Origin: Rikenellaceae bacterium
GTDB lineage: Bacteria > Bacteroidota > Bacteroidia > Bacteroidales > Rikenellaceae
Assembly (NCBI GenBank): GCA_015060005.1
Contig: SUZI01000002.1
Coordinates: 124,001-188,000, forward strand
Direction of reading: 5' to 3'
Length of the DNA: 64,000 nt
Position numbers and translations under genes: made by a program
The notes under the pieces: model-generated
Told to the model about the DNA's origin: nothing
What the model saw: the letters and a program-made list of their open reading frames with translations, nothing else
Database searches by the model: none
Shown here: positions 34,080 through 43,071 of the stretch, one piece after another
How the letters are laid out: every line of letters begins with the position of its first letter
How positions within the stretch are numbered: the stretch's first letter is position 1

Positions 34080-34598
34080 ATGGATATACGCGAGCCTAAA
34101 CCTTCGGATAAAAAGAGCCTTGAGGTCTGCTTCGTGCGGAATATCGAGGCGTTGCAGGAGCAACAGATTTTTTTGGTGATGAGAGATAAACTACCGCCTC
34201 GCAGCCTCGAGGATGAGAGCCTGGAGTCGAGCCCCTTCTCGTTGCTGAGGTTTCGTGTGGCTCACTCCGACAAGGCTTTTGCGTTGATGATAGATGCCGA
34301 GCCTGCGACAGAGGGCGATACCGATATCTGTTGCGAGCTACGCTTTGTGGCGGCAGGCGTCGAGCACGTCGTGGCGGCTCAGGCAGGTGGCGAACTTGTG
34401 CTGCTCGATGGCTGCGTGGCAGAGGGTGTGCGTAGCTTCTCGTCGATGCAGCACCCTGCGTTGGGTGGTAAGCGTAAGTGGCGTGTTGTGATGCTGCCTA
34501 TGGCGTTGCTTGGCTCTGCGGTAGAGCACGTAACACTCTCCCTGGCGGTTGATGATGTGCGGGGCGGACGGTTCGAGGGCGAGCTGAAGATTGTGTAA
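34080..34598 (+). CDS. Hypothetical protein, 172 residues
   Basis: Start: ATG at 34080 is preferred over an in-frame GTG at 34059 because of the promoter position. The protein has no signal peptide or membrane helix. It looks like a mixed alpha/beta domain with many small beta strands (FSLLRFRVAHSDKAFALMID, DICCELRFVAAGVEHVVAA, KRKWRVVMLPMALLG, VEHVTLSLAVDD). I do not recognise it. It is 26 bases upstream of the APH-family kinase gene on the same strand and is most likely co-transcribed with it. Confidence 0.75.
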   Translation: MDIREPKPSDKKSLEVCFVRNIEALQEQQIFLVMRDKLPPRSLEDESLESSPFSLLRFRVAHSDKAFALMIDAEPATEGDTDICCELRFVAAGVEHVVAAQAGGELVLLDGCVAEGVRSFSSMQHPALGGKRKWRVVMLPMALLGSAVEHVTLSLAVDDVRGGRFEGELKIV

Positions 34599-34624
34599 TT
34601 TTCCAAAAATAACCACATACTAAG

Positions 34625-35707
34625 ATGAACAAAGAGAGACTTTTTGCCATTGCCTCGCTCTTCGAGTTGGAGGGCACGGTGGCTGACATCACCCCGCTGG
34701 GTGAGGGCTTTATCAACGACACCTTTATCGTTAAGACTGAGGGCGACAGCCCCAACTATATTCTTCAACGTAAGAACCATCAGATATTTCCCGACGTACC
34801 GTCGATGATGGATAATATCCTCGCTGTTACGGAGCACATCAAGCGTAAGGTCGCCGACCCTATGCGTGAGACGCTGACCGTCATACGTGCTCGCGATGGT
34901 AAGCTCTATGCCGAGGTGGATGGTAACTTCTGGGCTGTATGCCTCTTCATCGAGGGCACGTCGAGCTTCGACAGAGCCGACTCGCCCGAGTTAGCATATC
35001 AGGGAGGTGTCGGCATAGGTCGTTTCCAGGCGTTGCTCGCGGACTTTACCGAGCCTCTGAGCGAGACTATCAAGGGTTTTCATAACATACGCCACCGCTT
35101 CTCGCAGTGGGATGCAACCCTTGCTGCCGACCCCGTAGGCAGGGTTAAGGAGCTTGCGGAGGAGATTTCGTGGATTGAGAGCCGTCGTGAGCAGATGCTT
35201 GCCTTCTGGTCGAAGGTTGAGGATGGCACTATCCCTACCCACGTTACCCACAACGACACCAAGATTAGCAACATCCTCTTCGATAAGGCTTCGGGCGAGG
35301 TGCTGTGTGCTATCGACCTCGATACCGTTATGAGCTCTACGTCGCTCAACGACTTTGGCGATGCTATCCGCTCCTATACCAACACAGGTGCCGAGGATGA
35401 TAAGAATCTCGACAATGTGGAGATGGATTTGGAGATGTTCCGTGCCTACACCGCAGGCTACCTCTCGCAGCAGCGTGCCACGATGGTCGAGAGTGAGTTT
35501 GAGTATTTAGCCTTCTCGGGCTTGTATATCACCTTTGAGCAGGTGTTGCGTTTTCTGATGGACTACATCGACGGCGACAAATACTACAAGACCGCCTACG
35601 ATGGTCATAACCTTGTCCGCACCCACGCACAGTACAAGCTCCTTCAGAGTATGGAGCGACAGTACGAGCAGATGCAATCTATCGTAGCCGAGGAGCGAGC
35701 ACGATAA
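34625..35707 (+). CDS. APH-fold kinase, N-acetylhexosamine 1-kinase-like
   Basis: The 360-residue protein has the aminoglycoside-phosphotransferase/choline-kinase fold: N-lobe INDTFIVKTEGDSPNYILQRKN, catalytic loop VTHNDTKISNILFD (HxDxxxxN variant with His-Asn-Asp) and metal-binding VLCAIDLDTVMSS. That combination, HNDTK with IDLDT, is what I associate with NahK, which phosphorylates GlcNAc or GalNAc at C1 in the lacto-N-biose/GNB pathway. In a mucin-using bacterium with an exported hexosaminidase (4111-5700) this makes sense, but other sugar substrates are possible. Confidence 0.82.
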   Translation: MNKERLFAIASLFELEGTVADITPLGEGFINDTFIVKTEGDSPNYILQRKNHQIFPDVPSMMDNILAVTEHIKRKVADPMRETLTVIRARDGKLYAEVDGNFWAVCLFIEGTSSFDRADSPELAYQGGVGIGRFQALLADFTEPLSETIKGFHNIRHRFSQWDATLAADPVGRVKELAEEISWIESRREQMLAFWSKVEDGTIPTHVTHNDTKISNILFDKASGEVLCAIDLDTVMSSTSLNDFGDAIRSYTNTGAEDDKNLDNVEMDLEMFRAYTAGYLSQQRATMVESEFEYLAFSGLYITFEQVLRFLMDYIDGDKYYKTAYDGHNLVRTHAQYKLLQSMERQYEQMQSIVAEERAR

Positions 35708-35731
35708 CGCCGGCTATACAAATTCCACGTA

Positions 35732-35767
35732 AAAGGGCTGTCGCAACGTTTTGTTGGACAGCCCTTT
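35732..35767. terminator. Bidirectional terminator between the kinase and superoxide reductase genes
   Basis: AAAGGGCTGTCGCAAC at 35732-35747 pairs with GTTGGACAGCCCTTT at 35753-35767. It is a third member of the family at 4033 and 24542. Confidence 0.8.
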
Positions 35768-35786
35768 GTTGTTGGGAGTCGGCGTC

Positions 35787-36161
35787 TTACAGCTCGCTCT
35801 TCCAGAGTCCGTGCAGGTTGCAATACTCATACACTGCCACAGCCTTCTCCTCGCCCAAGTATATCGTAGCCTCTGGCTTATCGTTGAGGTCTACACGAAT
35901 ACCTCCTCGCTCGGTCTCGACATAGATGAATGCTATGTGGTGAGCCTCCTCCATAGGATGAGCCACCGAGCCCACCTTGACGTTGAGCAGACCGCCCTCG
36001 AGCAGTGTTGCTACGGGCACGTGCTTCTCGCCACTTGCATCTACGGTGTTGGGTATTAACTCCTCCATCTTCGCTCCGCAGCATACCAATGGTACGCCCG
36101 AGTCTACTACCTTGACAACGACGTTGCCACAGGTCGAACACTTATAAAATTTTGTTGCCAT
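35787..36161 (-). CDS. Desulfoferrodoxin / superoxide reductase
   Basis: Reduces superoxide to peroxide without making oxygen, a typical defence of anaerobes. The 124-residue protein starts at ATG 36161 (ATKFYKCSTCGN); a longer frame upstream is not conserved in pattern. N-terminal desulforedoxin-like iron site: CxxC and the CC pair in VPLVCCGAKM. C-terminal iron site: KHVPV, SVAHPMEEAHHIAFI and the Cys/His pair in YCNLHGLW. Both sites are therefore present (2Fe class). Third gene of the minus-strand cluster with ferritin and thioredoxin. Confidence 0.95.
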   Translation of the reverse strand: MATKFYKCSTCGNVVVKVVDSGVPLVCCGAKMEELIPNTVDASGEKHVPVATLLEGGLLNVKVGSVAHPMEEAHHIAFIYVETERGGIRVDLNDKPEATIYLGEEKAVAVYEYCNLHGLWKSEL

Positions 36162-36277
36162 ATATCTTTGCGTTTTTGTCGGTTGAAAAATTTGTGGGGC
36201 AGGGGCATAAGCCAACAGCCCCACTGTCAAAAAATATCAATTCACTTAAAAAACAAACACTCTATCTGTATTATCTG

Positions 36278-36802
36278 TTATTCTGCTCCCGAAGCCAAAG
36301 GTGAAGCCTGGGTGTAGGTGCGTGCTGCAAGCTCCTTATCGAGCTGATACATACCATACTTGTCGCCCTCTACCGACTCAGCTGCGAATATCATATCGCG
36401 TGCCGACTCCTCCTCCTCGACCTGCTCGTCGACAAACCACACGAGCATATTTGATGATGCGAAATCGCGGTCCTCGGCTGCTATGGCTGCCAAGTTGTTG
36501 ATAAGACCCGTTACCACCTTCTCGTGCTTGAGTGTCTCCTGGAACATCTCGAGTACCGAGTCCCACTCTGTGCGTACAGGCTCGATAGGCTTCAGACATA
36601 CCTTACCGTCGCGTGAGTTGATGTAGTTCATCAATATGCGAGCGTGATCCTGCTCCTCTAACCACTGCACGTAGAACCAGTTGGCTACGCCCTTCAGTCC
36701 CTTTGCCTCGGCGTCCATCGACATCGAGAGGTAGAGATATGCCGACCATAACTCGGCGTTAATCTGCTCGTTGAGAGCTGCGTGTAATTTCTCGCTTAAC
36801 AT
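36278..36802 (-). CDS. Ferritin (bacterial FtnA type)
   Basis: An iron storage protein of 174 residues. The ferroxidase ligands are visible in AELWSAYLYLSMSMDAEAKG and QWLEEQDHARILMNYI (Glu and His), with the C-helix Glu in VDEQVEEEESA. It is a 24-mer cage family member with normal length. It lies 51 bases after thioredoxin and 116 bases before the superoxide reductase gene, all on the minus strand: storing iron and removing superoxide together limits Fenton damage. Confidence 0.95.
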   Translation of the reverse strand: MLSEKLHAALNEQINAELWSAYLYLSMSMDAEAKGLKGVANWFYVQWLEEQDHARILMNYINSRDGKVCLKPIEPVRTEWDSVLEMFQETLKHEKVVTGLINNLAAIAAEDRDFASSNMLVWFVDEQVEEEESARDMIFAAESVEGDKYGMYQLDKELAARTYTQASPLASGAE

Positions 36803-36853
36803 AGTTTCAAAAATTTTAAGGGTTTTCTAATATTTTGTTTGTGTTATAGTCGT

Positions 36854-37207
36854 TTATTTAATCAATGCGTTGAGCTTCTCGCGGAGCTCAGCCTTTGGTC
36901 TGCCACCCATCACTCTCTCGGGCTCTCCCTCTGTGGGGATAAATATGAGAGTCGGTATGGTGCGTATGCCAAAGAGTGCCGAGAGCTCCTCTTCTTCGTC
37001 GACATTGACCTTGTATATGTCGACCTTGCCCTCATACTCCTCTGCCAGCTCGTCAATCACGGGCGAGAGCATCTTGCAGGGTCCGCACCACGAAGCGTAG
37101 AAGTCTATCAGTGCGGGACGTGAGCCCAAAAATTTCCACTCTGTTGTCTGCTCGAAGTCTGCCACGCGGCGGCGGAAGCCCTCTTTTGTTAAATGTATCG
37201 CTGTCAT
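36854..37207 (-). CDS. Thioredoxin
   Basis: The 117-residue protein has the active site WCGPCK in FYASWCGPCKMLSPVIDELA, the cis-Pro segment RTIPTLIFIP and the C-terminal helix. The N-terminus is slightly longer than E. coli TrxA (TKEGFRRRVADFEQTTEW). No signal peptide, so cytoplasmic. It has its own promoter at 37249-37278 and probably leads the trx-ferritin-superoxide reductase transcription unit. Confidence 0.95.
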   Translation of the reverse strand: MTAIHLTKEGFRRRVADFEQTTEWKFLGSRPALIDFYASWCGPCKMLSPVIDELAEEYEGKVDIYKVNVDEEEELSALFGIRTIPTLIFIPTEGEPERVMGGRPKAELREKLNALIK

Positions 37208-37248
37208 AGTTATCTGCTGTTTTTATGTTTTTCTCTGTTTTTCTACTG

Positions 37249-37278
37249 CAAAGATAGAGCCAACAGCAGAGCCTGCAA
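37249..37278 (-). promoter_or_regulatory. Promoter of the thioredoxin-ferritin-SOR cluster
   Basis: On the minus strand TTG (37278-37276), 19 bases, TATCTTTG (37256-37249), about 40 bases before the ATG. Confidence 0.6.
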
Positions 37279-37478
37279 CGCCAAAATGATTGTTATTTCA
37301 AATAGCCTCATAAGTTGGGCTTATAGCGAGCCGTGCACCCGCGAAGGCGAGTGTCAGGGCTCTAAAAGGGTGAAAAATTTTCTCATATCGTCGTTCTCTT
37401 TCCAACAAAGATACAAATTATTCACAACTTTGTTGTGCTATTGTTGATTATTTGTTTGCTAAATATTGTGCCGAAAGG
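37279..37478. other. Intergenic region between the stress cluster and the TonB receptor gene
   Basis: No gene supported. A possible AACAAAG...CTTTGTT inverted repeat is at about 37404-37434 and a minus-strand TATCTTTG (37413-37406) without a -33 partner; neither is convincing. Confidence 0.4.
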
Positions 37479-37509
37479 TTGTCTTTTCCCGATATTGCGA
37501 TTATCTTTG
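37479..37509 (+). promoter_or_regulatory. Promoter of the TonB-dependent receptor
   Basis: TTG at 37479-37481, 20 bases, TATCTTTG at 37502-37509, leaving a leader of about 100 bases. Confidence 0.65.
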
Positions 37510-37613
37510 CGGAGCAAAGAAAAAACAAAAACGACCACTCAGCGATATAATAGACAGATATACAATCAGTTATACCAAATAAATTCATTCATTAATCATT
37601 AAACAAAGCATTT

Positions 37614-40316
37614 ATGAAGAAACTTTTACTTCTGATGGTTGGTCTGGCTGTGAGCTTCGCTGCTCAGGCACAGACTATCGTCTCAGGTACAGTCTTGGAT
37701 GAGGCTGATCAGCCAATGATCGGTGCTACTGTGATTGTTCCTGGTACGACTCAGGGTGCAAGCACCGACATCAATGGTACATTCTCGTTCCGTGCGGGAA
37801 GTGATGCTACTGAGGTCGAGGTTAGCTTCCTGAACTACAAGACACAGGTTTTGAAGCTCGCTGCTTCGGCTGGTCAGTGCAAGTTGGGCGTTATCCGTAT
37901 GGAGCCTGAAGCAATTATGATGGAGGACGTTGTTGTCAGCCAGTCGGTGGCTGTTCAGCGTAAGACTCCTGTGGCTGTCTCTACTATCACAGCTGCCGAC
38001 ATCGAGTATAAGCTCGGAGGTCAGGAGTTCCCTGAGATTTTGAAGTCTACTCCTGGTGTTTACGTTACCAAGGACGGTGGTGGTTATGGCGACTCTAAAA
38101 TCAATATGCGTGGTTTTAAGTCGGCTAACGTCGCTGTGATGATTAACGGTGTGCCTGTGAACGATATGGAGTGGGGTGGCGTCTATTGGTCAAACTGGGC
38201 TGGTCTGTCTGACGTAACACGTTCTATGCAGACTCAGCGTGGTATGGGTGCTTCGAAGATTTCATCTCCATCTGTCGGTGGTACTATCAACATCGTAACC
38301 AACTCTATCGACGCTAAGAAGGGTGGTACATTCTCTTATGGCGTAGGTAACGACGGTCTGCAGCAGCTCTCATTGAGCCTCTCAACAGGTCTTACCGAGA
38401 AGGGCTGGGCTGCCAGCGTGCTCTTCGCAAAGCGTTGGGGTGATGGTTACATCCAGGGTACAGGCTTCGAGGGTTACAACTGGTTTGTAAACATCTCAAA
38501 GCGTATCAACGAGCGTCATCAGCTCTCACTCACCGCTTTCGGTGCTCCACAGAAGCACAACCAGCGTAAGCCTCTTTACGCAGGTCTTTCTATCAAGGAG
38601 TGGGACAAGGTAGCACAGTGGACAGGCGAGAAGGATAAGTATCGTTACAATGCTGTTTACGGTTTCGACAACAATGGCAAGGAGCGTACCTCAATGGAGA
38701 ACGGCTACCACAAGCCACAGATTTCGTTGAACCACCAGTGGCAGATTAACTACAAGTCATCACTCTCTACCGCTCTGTATATGTCTATCGGTCGCGGTTA
38801 TGGTTACTCTGGTCAGGGTCGTACATCGGCTTACCGCTCAATGTGGAACGGTGTTAACAACGGTATTCTCCGTTACGACTTCCGTAAGCCGGACGGTACA
38901 TTCGACTACGGTGCAATCCAGGATATGAATGCTGCCTCTACAACAGGTTCTAATATGGTTATGTCGAAGAGTGTTAACAACCACATGTGGTATGGTCTGC
39001 TCTCTACCTACACCAACCAGCTTACTCCAGACTTGGAGCTCTCTGCCGGTGTTGACGTTCGTTACTACGTAGGTGAGCATACCAACGAGATTATCGACCT
39101 CTACGGTGGTGCATACTTCATCGACGATGCTGACCGTAAGAACGTTAAGGCTGTCAACAATGCTGCTGCCGCTAATCCTAACTGGGTTAACGAGAAGCTG
39201 ACCGTTGGCGACACTGTATATCGTGATTACGATGGCCACGTTCACCAGGAGGGTGTGTTTGCACAGTTGGAGTGGACAAAGGATAAGTTCAACGCTTTCG
39301 TATCGGGCTCTATCTCTAACACAGGCTACTGGCGTGTTGATAACTTCTACTATGATGCAGCTCACGCTGAGTCAGACCACATCAACTTCCTCGGCTTCAC
39401 TGCTAAGGGTGGTGTAAACTGGAACTTCACACGTTCTTCTAACGTATTCCTCAATGTAGGTTACATCTCACGTGCTCCATTCTTCTCTGGTGGTGCATTC
39501 TTGCAGTCTACAACAAGCCATATGACTAACCCTGACGCAGTAAACGAGAAGGTATTCTCTGTTGAGGGTGGTTACGGTTTGCGTACCGATAAGTTGAACG
39601 TAAACTTGAACCTCTACTACACAATGTGGATGGATAAGGCAGATGTTCGTTCAAAGCTTATGTCTGACGGCGACTACGCACGTGTAAACCTCACAGGTAT
39701 CGACGCTCGCCACATGGGTGTTGAGTTGGATCTTCGTTATAAGCCTGCACGCTGGATTAACTTGACAGGTATGGTATCTGTTGGCGATTGGGTATGGAAC
39801 AGCAACGCTAAGGGTTACTACTACAACTCACACGGTCAGCCATTGACAGCTAAGATGGACGGAACGGTTGCATCTGGCATTATGGCAGAGGATCACGCTT
39901 GGATTGAGCTTCAGCAGAAGGGCATCCACGTAGCAGGTTCTGCACAGACTACTGCTGCTGTTGGTGTTGACTTCTTCCCTATGAAGGGTGTTCGCGTTGG
40001 TGCTGACTTCAATGTCTACGCTAACAACTACGCTGACTTCTACCTCGGCTCAACAGCTATCGTGAACTCTACAGCTACTGTGAACGATCCTTGGCGTATC
40101 CCTGTAGGCCACCAGTTGGATCTTTCAGCAAGCTACTCATTTAAGATTGGTAAGGACGTACGTGCTACACTCTACGGTAACGTAAACAACCTCTACAACT
40201 ACAACTACATTATGGACGCACAGTGCGGTACCGATGCTAAGGGTTGGGAGGATTGCTACGCTGTGATGTACTCATTCGGACGTACCTACACACTCAGATT
40301 GAAGATTAACTTCTAA
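37614..40316 (+). CDS. TonB-dependent outer-membrane receptor with CarboxypepD_reg-like domain
   Basis: The 900-residue protein has a signal peptide (KKLLLLMVGLAVSFAAQA), an N-terminal carboxypeptidase-regulatory-like domain (SGTVLDEADQPMIGATVIVPG to FLNYKT), then the plug (EFPEILKSTPGVYVTKDGGG, DSKINMRGFKSANVAVMING, GGTINIVTN) and a 22-strand barrel ending in Phe (LRLKINF). It lacks the canonical SusC length and is followed by a lipoprotein that is not a SusD; the substrate is therefore not obviously a glycan. The gene uses many GCT, GGT and GTT codons compared with neighbours, a sign of high expression. It is 19 bases upstream of its partner gene. Confidence 0.93.
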   Translation: MKKLLLLMVGLAVSFAAQAQTIVSGTVLDEADQPMIGATVIVPGTTQGASTDINGTFSFRAGSDATEVEVSFLNYKTQVLKLAASAGQCKLGVIRMEPEAIMMEDVVVSQSVAVQRKTPVAVSTITAADIEYKLGGQEFPEILKSTPGVYVTKDGGGYGDSKINMRGFKSANVAVMINGVPVNDMEWGGVYWSNWAGLSDVTRSMQTQRGMGASKISSPSVGGTINIVTNSIDAKKGGTFSYGVGNDGLQQLSLSLSTGLTEKGWAASVLFAKRWGDGYIQGTGFEGYNWFVNISKRINERHQLSLTAFGAPQKHNQRKPLYAGLSIKEWDKVAQWTGEKDKYRYNAVYGFDNNGKERTSMENGYHKPQISLNHQWQINYKSSLSTALYMSIGRGYGYSGQGRTSAYRSMWNGVNNGILRYDFRKPDGTFDYGAIQDMNAASTTGSNMVMSKSVNNHMWYGLLSTYTNQLTPDLELSAGVDVRYYVGEHTNEIIDLYGGAYFIDDADRKNVKAVNNAAAANPNWVNEKLTVGDTVYRDYDGHVHQEGVFAQLEWTKDKFNAFVSGSISNTGYWRVDNFYYDAAHAESDHINFLGFTAKGGVNWNFTRSSNVFLNVGYISRAPFFSGGAFLQSTTSHMTNPDAVNEKVFSVEGGYGLRTDKLNVNLNLYYTMWMDKADVRSKLMSDGDYARVNLTGIDARHMGVELDLRYKPARWINLTGMVSVGDWVWNSNAKGYYYNSHGQPLTAKMDGTVASGIMAEDHAWIELQQKGIHVAGSAQTTAAVGVDFFPMKGVRVGADFNVYANNYADFYLGSTAIVNSTATVNDPWRIPVGHQLDLSASYSFKIGKDVRATLYGNVNNLYNYNYIMDAQCGTDAKGWEDCYAVMYSFGRTYTLRLKINF

Positions 40317-40335
40317 CCAATGGAGGAAAGACATT

Positions 40336-42984
40336 ATGAATAAGAATATTATCACAAAGTTCTTGTCGCTCGCTGCCGTAGCCCTCATCGGTTGGGGATG
40401 TGAGACTAACTATTTCAACGAGCAGTATCTCGACGGATACGAGCAGGACAACACAATTACCGATGTGCAGACTATCAACTACACCCTCTCGGAGGATGAT
40501 TACTCTGCTATCGCGAAGAATTCTACCAACAAGAAGATTGCTGAGGCTGCAGGTGAGGATGCTGTTGCAGCACTGAACGCTATCGGCAAGAATAAGTACT
40601 TCGGCTCGGCTGATGAGGCTGCAGCCTATATCCCAGCATTTGTTGCATCGGCATATCCTACCGTTGACGACGGTTCGGTTGTTATGGTAACCTATACCAC
40701 CGCTACAGAGGTTCCTGCCGAGTTGCAGAAGATGAATGCTGCTACCGAGTATACACTCAAGGATGCTGACTACCAGACTATCTGGGGTAGCGAGGAGGAG
40801 TTCGTTAAGGCTATCACTCCAGCTACCGAGTCTCAGCTTCTGACAGTTGTTCCAAGCGAGGGTTTGGAGGCAGGCGACTATGTAGCTGTTACCTACAACT
40901 ACTCAGCCGAGGAGCCAGGCGACGAGCCAGGTGTTCCAGCGGAGCCTACTACTTTCACTTCAGTTTTGGGTGCTGCTGTTTTGAACGACGCTGTTGAGGT
41001 TGTGGGTTATGTATCTGCTGTATCTTCACAGGGTATCGTTTTGACTGACGATGCTGGTTCTGTACTTATGTACAAGACCACAGGCTATGAGCTTGGCGAT
41101 GTTTTGAAGGTATCTGGCACTATCTCTTCTTTCAACTGTGGTTTCCAGATTGGTACATCGGGCCTTACTGTTGAGAAGATTGGCACTACTTCAGTTAAGT
41201 ATCCTGCTCCTGTTGAGCTTACAGGTGCTGATTTGGATAACTTGCTTGTAGAGCGCGTTTACGACGACTATTTGCAGTTTGTAAAGGTTGTAGGTACTGT
41301 TGCTGTTAGCGGTAACTACTATAATCTGAATGTAGACGGTACAACAGCTGCATCTGGTAGCTTCTACGGCTTGACCGACGAGCAGAAGGCTATTCTTTCT
41401 GATGGTCAGCAGGTTACCCTCTATGGTTACTTCTCTTCAATCTCAAAGAGTGGTGGTGCTCCTAAGTTTGTAAACTTCATTATGACTCATCTCAACGAGG
41501 CTCCTGAGGCTGCTGAGAACGTAGTTTACACATCTGCTTTCGAGGGTATTGCTGACGGTGATGCTGTTGAGGCTTACGGTTATATCTCTGCTGTATCTGC
41601 ACAGGGTCCTATCTTCACCGATAACTCTGGCTCTATCCTCCTTTACAAGACCTCTGGCTATGAGGTAGGTGATAAGGTTGCATTGAGCGGTACTATCGGC
41701 TCATACAACTGTGGTTTCCAGATTGGCACATCGGGTCTTACTATTGCTAAGGTTGGTACAGTAAAGACTACTCCTTACTACGGTACTCCTATGGAGCTTA
41801 CAGGTGCTGATATGGAGGCTTTGCTTACTTCTCGTACTGAGAACGAGCTGGCTTATTATGCTTCAATGACAGGTACTGCTTCTGTTAGTGGTAACTATAT
41901 CAACTTCAATGTTGATGGTACAACAAACGCTGTTGGTAGCATCTACGGTGCAACCGACAATGTTAAGGAGGTCTTGACCGACGGTTTGGAGTGCACTGTT
42001 TACGGTTACTTCTGCTCTATCTCAAAGAGTGGTGGTGCTCCTAAGTATGTAAATATCATCGTTACAGGTGTTGACGCAGGTGATGGTATCGTGGCTACCC
42101 GTGCTTCAATCAAGATTGACGCAAGCGAGAAGCTCTACGCTTACCTTAAGTGGAACGGCTCAGCATTTGAGAAGAGCGACGTTTTGGCTGTTCAGCCAGC
42201 TGACTACAAAGCTATGGGTCAGACGTATGGTAACTTCACTAACCCAGACCAGGACACTTATCTCCCACAGTTCCTTGCACAGGCATTCCCTTATGCACAG
42301 GATGGCGACGTTAAGAACGTAGCATTCCGTTGCTTTGCAAGTGGTGCTACCTCTTGGAAGGTTGACGAGTACGTAAGCAATGGTCAGGCTTGGGTTAAGA
42401 CTATCTACTTCGAGGATAAGACCGACCAGTTCCGTAAGGCTGAGGGCGTTTGGAATATCGACCGTACTTTGGAGTTGGACTTCACCAACACCTCAAGTGC
42501 CGATACCAAGGCGTTCTATCAGTACTGTGTAAACTGGGTATACGACAACAAGGACGTGCCTATGGGTGCTCCTACACGTGATAACGCAGGTGTTATCGTA
42601 TCTACCGACATCGTTACTATCGATGGTGCTAAGCCAGCAGGTAACTATTGGGTATCTAACTACGGTAACAACGAGTTCTACACAGGTGCATCGGCATACC
42701 ACGGCAATTTGGACTGGCGTCCATCAGCTGTAAAGGGTGCTTTTGCTGTTGCAGGCTTGGGCGACTTGTCTGATGACGAGATTTTGGCTGCTTTGAAGCA
42801 GAATACCACTGAGGTATTTGCTGAGGTGCTCCACTACGTATATCCTACAATGACACCAGAGGAGTACAAGAAGGTTGTCATCAAGGTTTACGCTTACGGT
42901 CCTAACAAGAACTACTCATTCGATTTCGCTGTTGTTGGCGAGGGACAGTTTGAGTATGTGGCAGACTCTATCACCGAACTATAG
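40336..42984 (+). CDS. Surface lipoprotein with tandem OB-like repeats, TonB receptor partner
   Basis: The 882-residue protein has a lipoprotein signal (LSLAAVALIGWGC, lipobox GWGC). Residues 208-386 and 399-580 are a clear tandem duplication with shared stretches such as SFNCGFQIGTSGLT/SYNCGFQIGTSGLT, VELTGADLDNLL/MELTGADMEALL and SSISKSGGAPKFVN/CSISKSGGAPKYVN. The repeats look like OB-fold domains seen in DUF5689/DUF6359-like Bacteroidetes surface proteins. The N-terminal 190 and C-terminal 260 residues are separate regions sharing a DYxAI/DYKAMG...PAFVASAYP/PQFLAQAFP theme, i.e. a second internal similarity. I do not know its ligand; it likely captures it for the receptor encoded just upstream. 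Confidence 0.82.
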   Translation: MNKNIITKFLSLAAVALIGWGCETNYFNEQYLDGYEQDNTITDVQTINYTLSEDDYSAIAKNSTNKKIAEAAGEDAVAALNAIGKNKYFGSADEAAAYIPAFVASAYPTVDDGSVVMVTYTTATEVPAELQKMNAATEYTLKDADYQTIWGSEEEFVKAITPATESQLLTVVPSEGLEAGDYVAVTYNYSAEEPGDEPGVPAEPTTFTSVLGAAVLNDAVEVVGYVSAVSSQGIVLTDDAGSVLMYKTTGYELGDVLKVSGTISSFNCGFQIGTSGLTVEKIGTTSVKYPAPVELTGADLDNLLVERVYDDYLQFVKVVGTVAVSGNYYNLNVDGTTAASGSFYGLTDEQKAILSDGQQVTLYGYFSSISKSGGAPKFVNFIMTHLNEAPEAAENVVYTSAFEGIADGDAVEAYGYISAVSAQGPIFTDNSGSILLYKTSGYEVGDKVALSGTIGSYNCGFQIGTSGLTIAKVGTVKTTPYYGTPMELTGADMEALLTSRTENELAYYASMTGTASVSGNYINFNVDGTTNAVGSIYGATDNVKEVLTDGLECTVYGYFCSISKSGGAPKYVNIIVTGVDAGDGIVATRASIKIDASEKLYAYLKWNGSAFEKSDVLAVQPADYKAMGQTYGNFTNPDQDTYLPQFLAQAFPYAQDGDVKNVAFRCFASGATSWKVDEYVSNGQAWVKTIYFEDKTDQFRKAEGVWNIDRTLELDFTNTSSADTKAFYQYCVNWVYDNKDVPMGAPTRDNAGVIVSTDIVTIDGAKPAGNYWVSNYGNNEFYTGASAYHGNLDWRPSAVKGAFAVAGLGDLSDDEILAALKQNTTEVFAEVLHYVYPTMTPEEYKKVVIKVYAYGPNKNYSFDFAVVGEGQFEYVADSITEL
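40957..42075 (+). repeat. Tandem domain duplication inside the partner lipoprotein
   Basis: Unit 1 is 40957-41493 and unit 2 is 41530-42075, about 180 codons each, still similar at nucleotide level in blocks such as the shared GGTTTCCAGATTGG stretch. The duplication is recent enough to be seen by eye. Confidence 0.85.
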
Positions 42985-42985
42985 T

Positions 42986-43022
42986 AGAAATTCTCTAACA
43001 AGACTCTTGTTATAGAACTTCT
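42986..43022. repeat. Short palindrome at the stop codon, terminal-repeat form of the long palindromes
   Basis: AGAAATTCTCTAACAAGA (42986-43003) pairs with TCTTGTTATAGAACTTCT (43005-43022), 16 of 18 positions. The arms match the outer arms of the palindrome after nfo (AAATTGTCTAACAAG / CTTGTTATACAATTT), so this appears to be the same element without its centre. Confidence 0.7.
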
Positions 43023-43032
43023 CAAAAATCAC

Positions 43033-43071
43033 AAAAGGGAGGGTGTTCCGCAATGGAACTCCCTCCTTTTT
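43033..43071. terminator. Bidirectional terminator between the lipoprotein and gadC
   Basis: AAAAGGGAGGGTGTTCC pairs with GGAACTCCCTCCTTTTT around GCAAT, with one mismatch. A and T tails flank it. Confidence 0.85.

Noticed and set aside
37193..37447. 84-codon + strand frame upstream of the TonB receptor
   Set aside because: It overlaps the thioredoxin gene start and promoter on the other strand and has no domain-like pattern.
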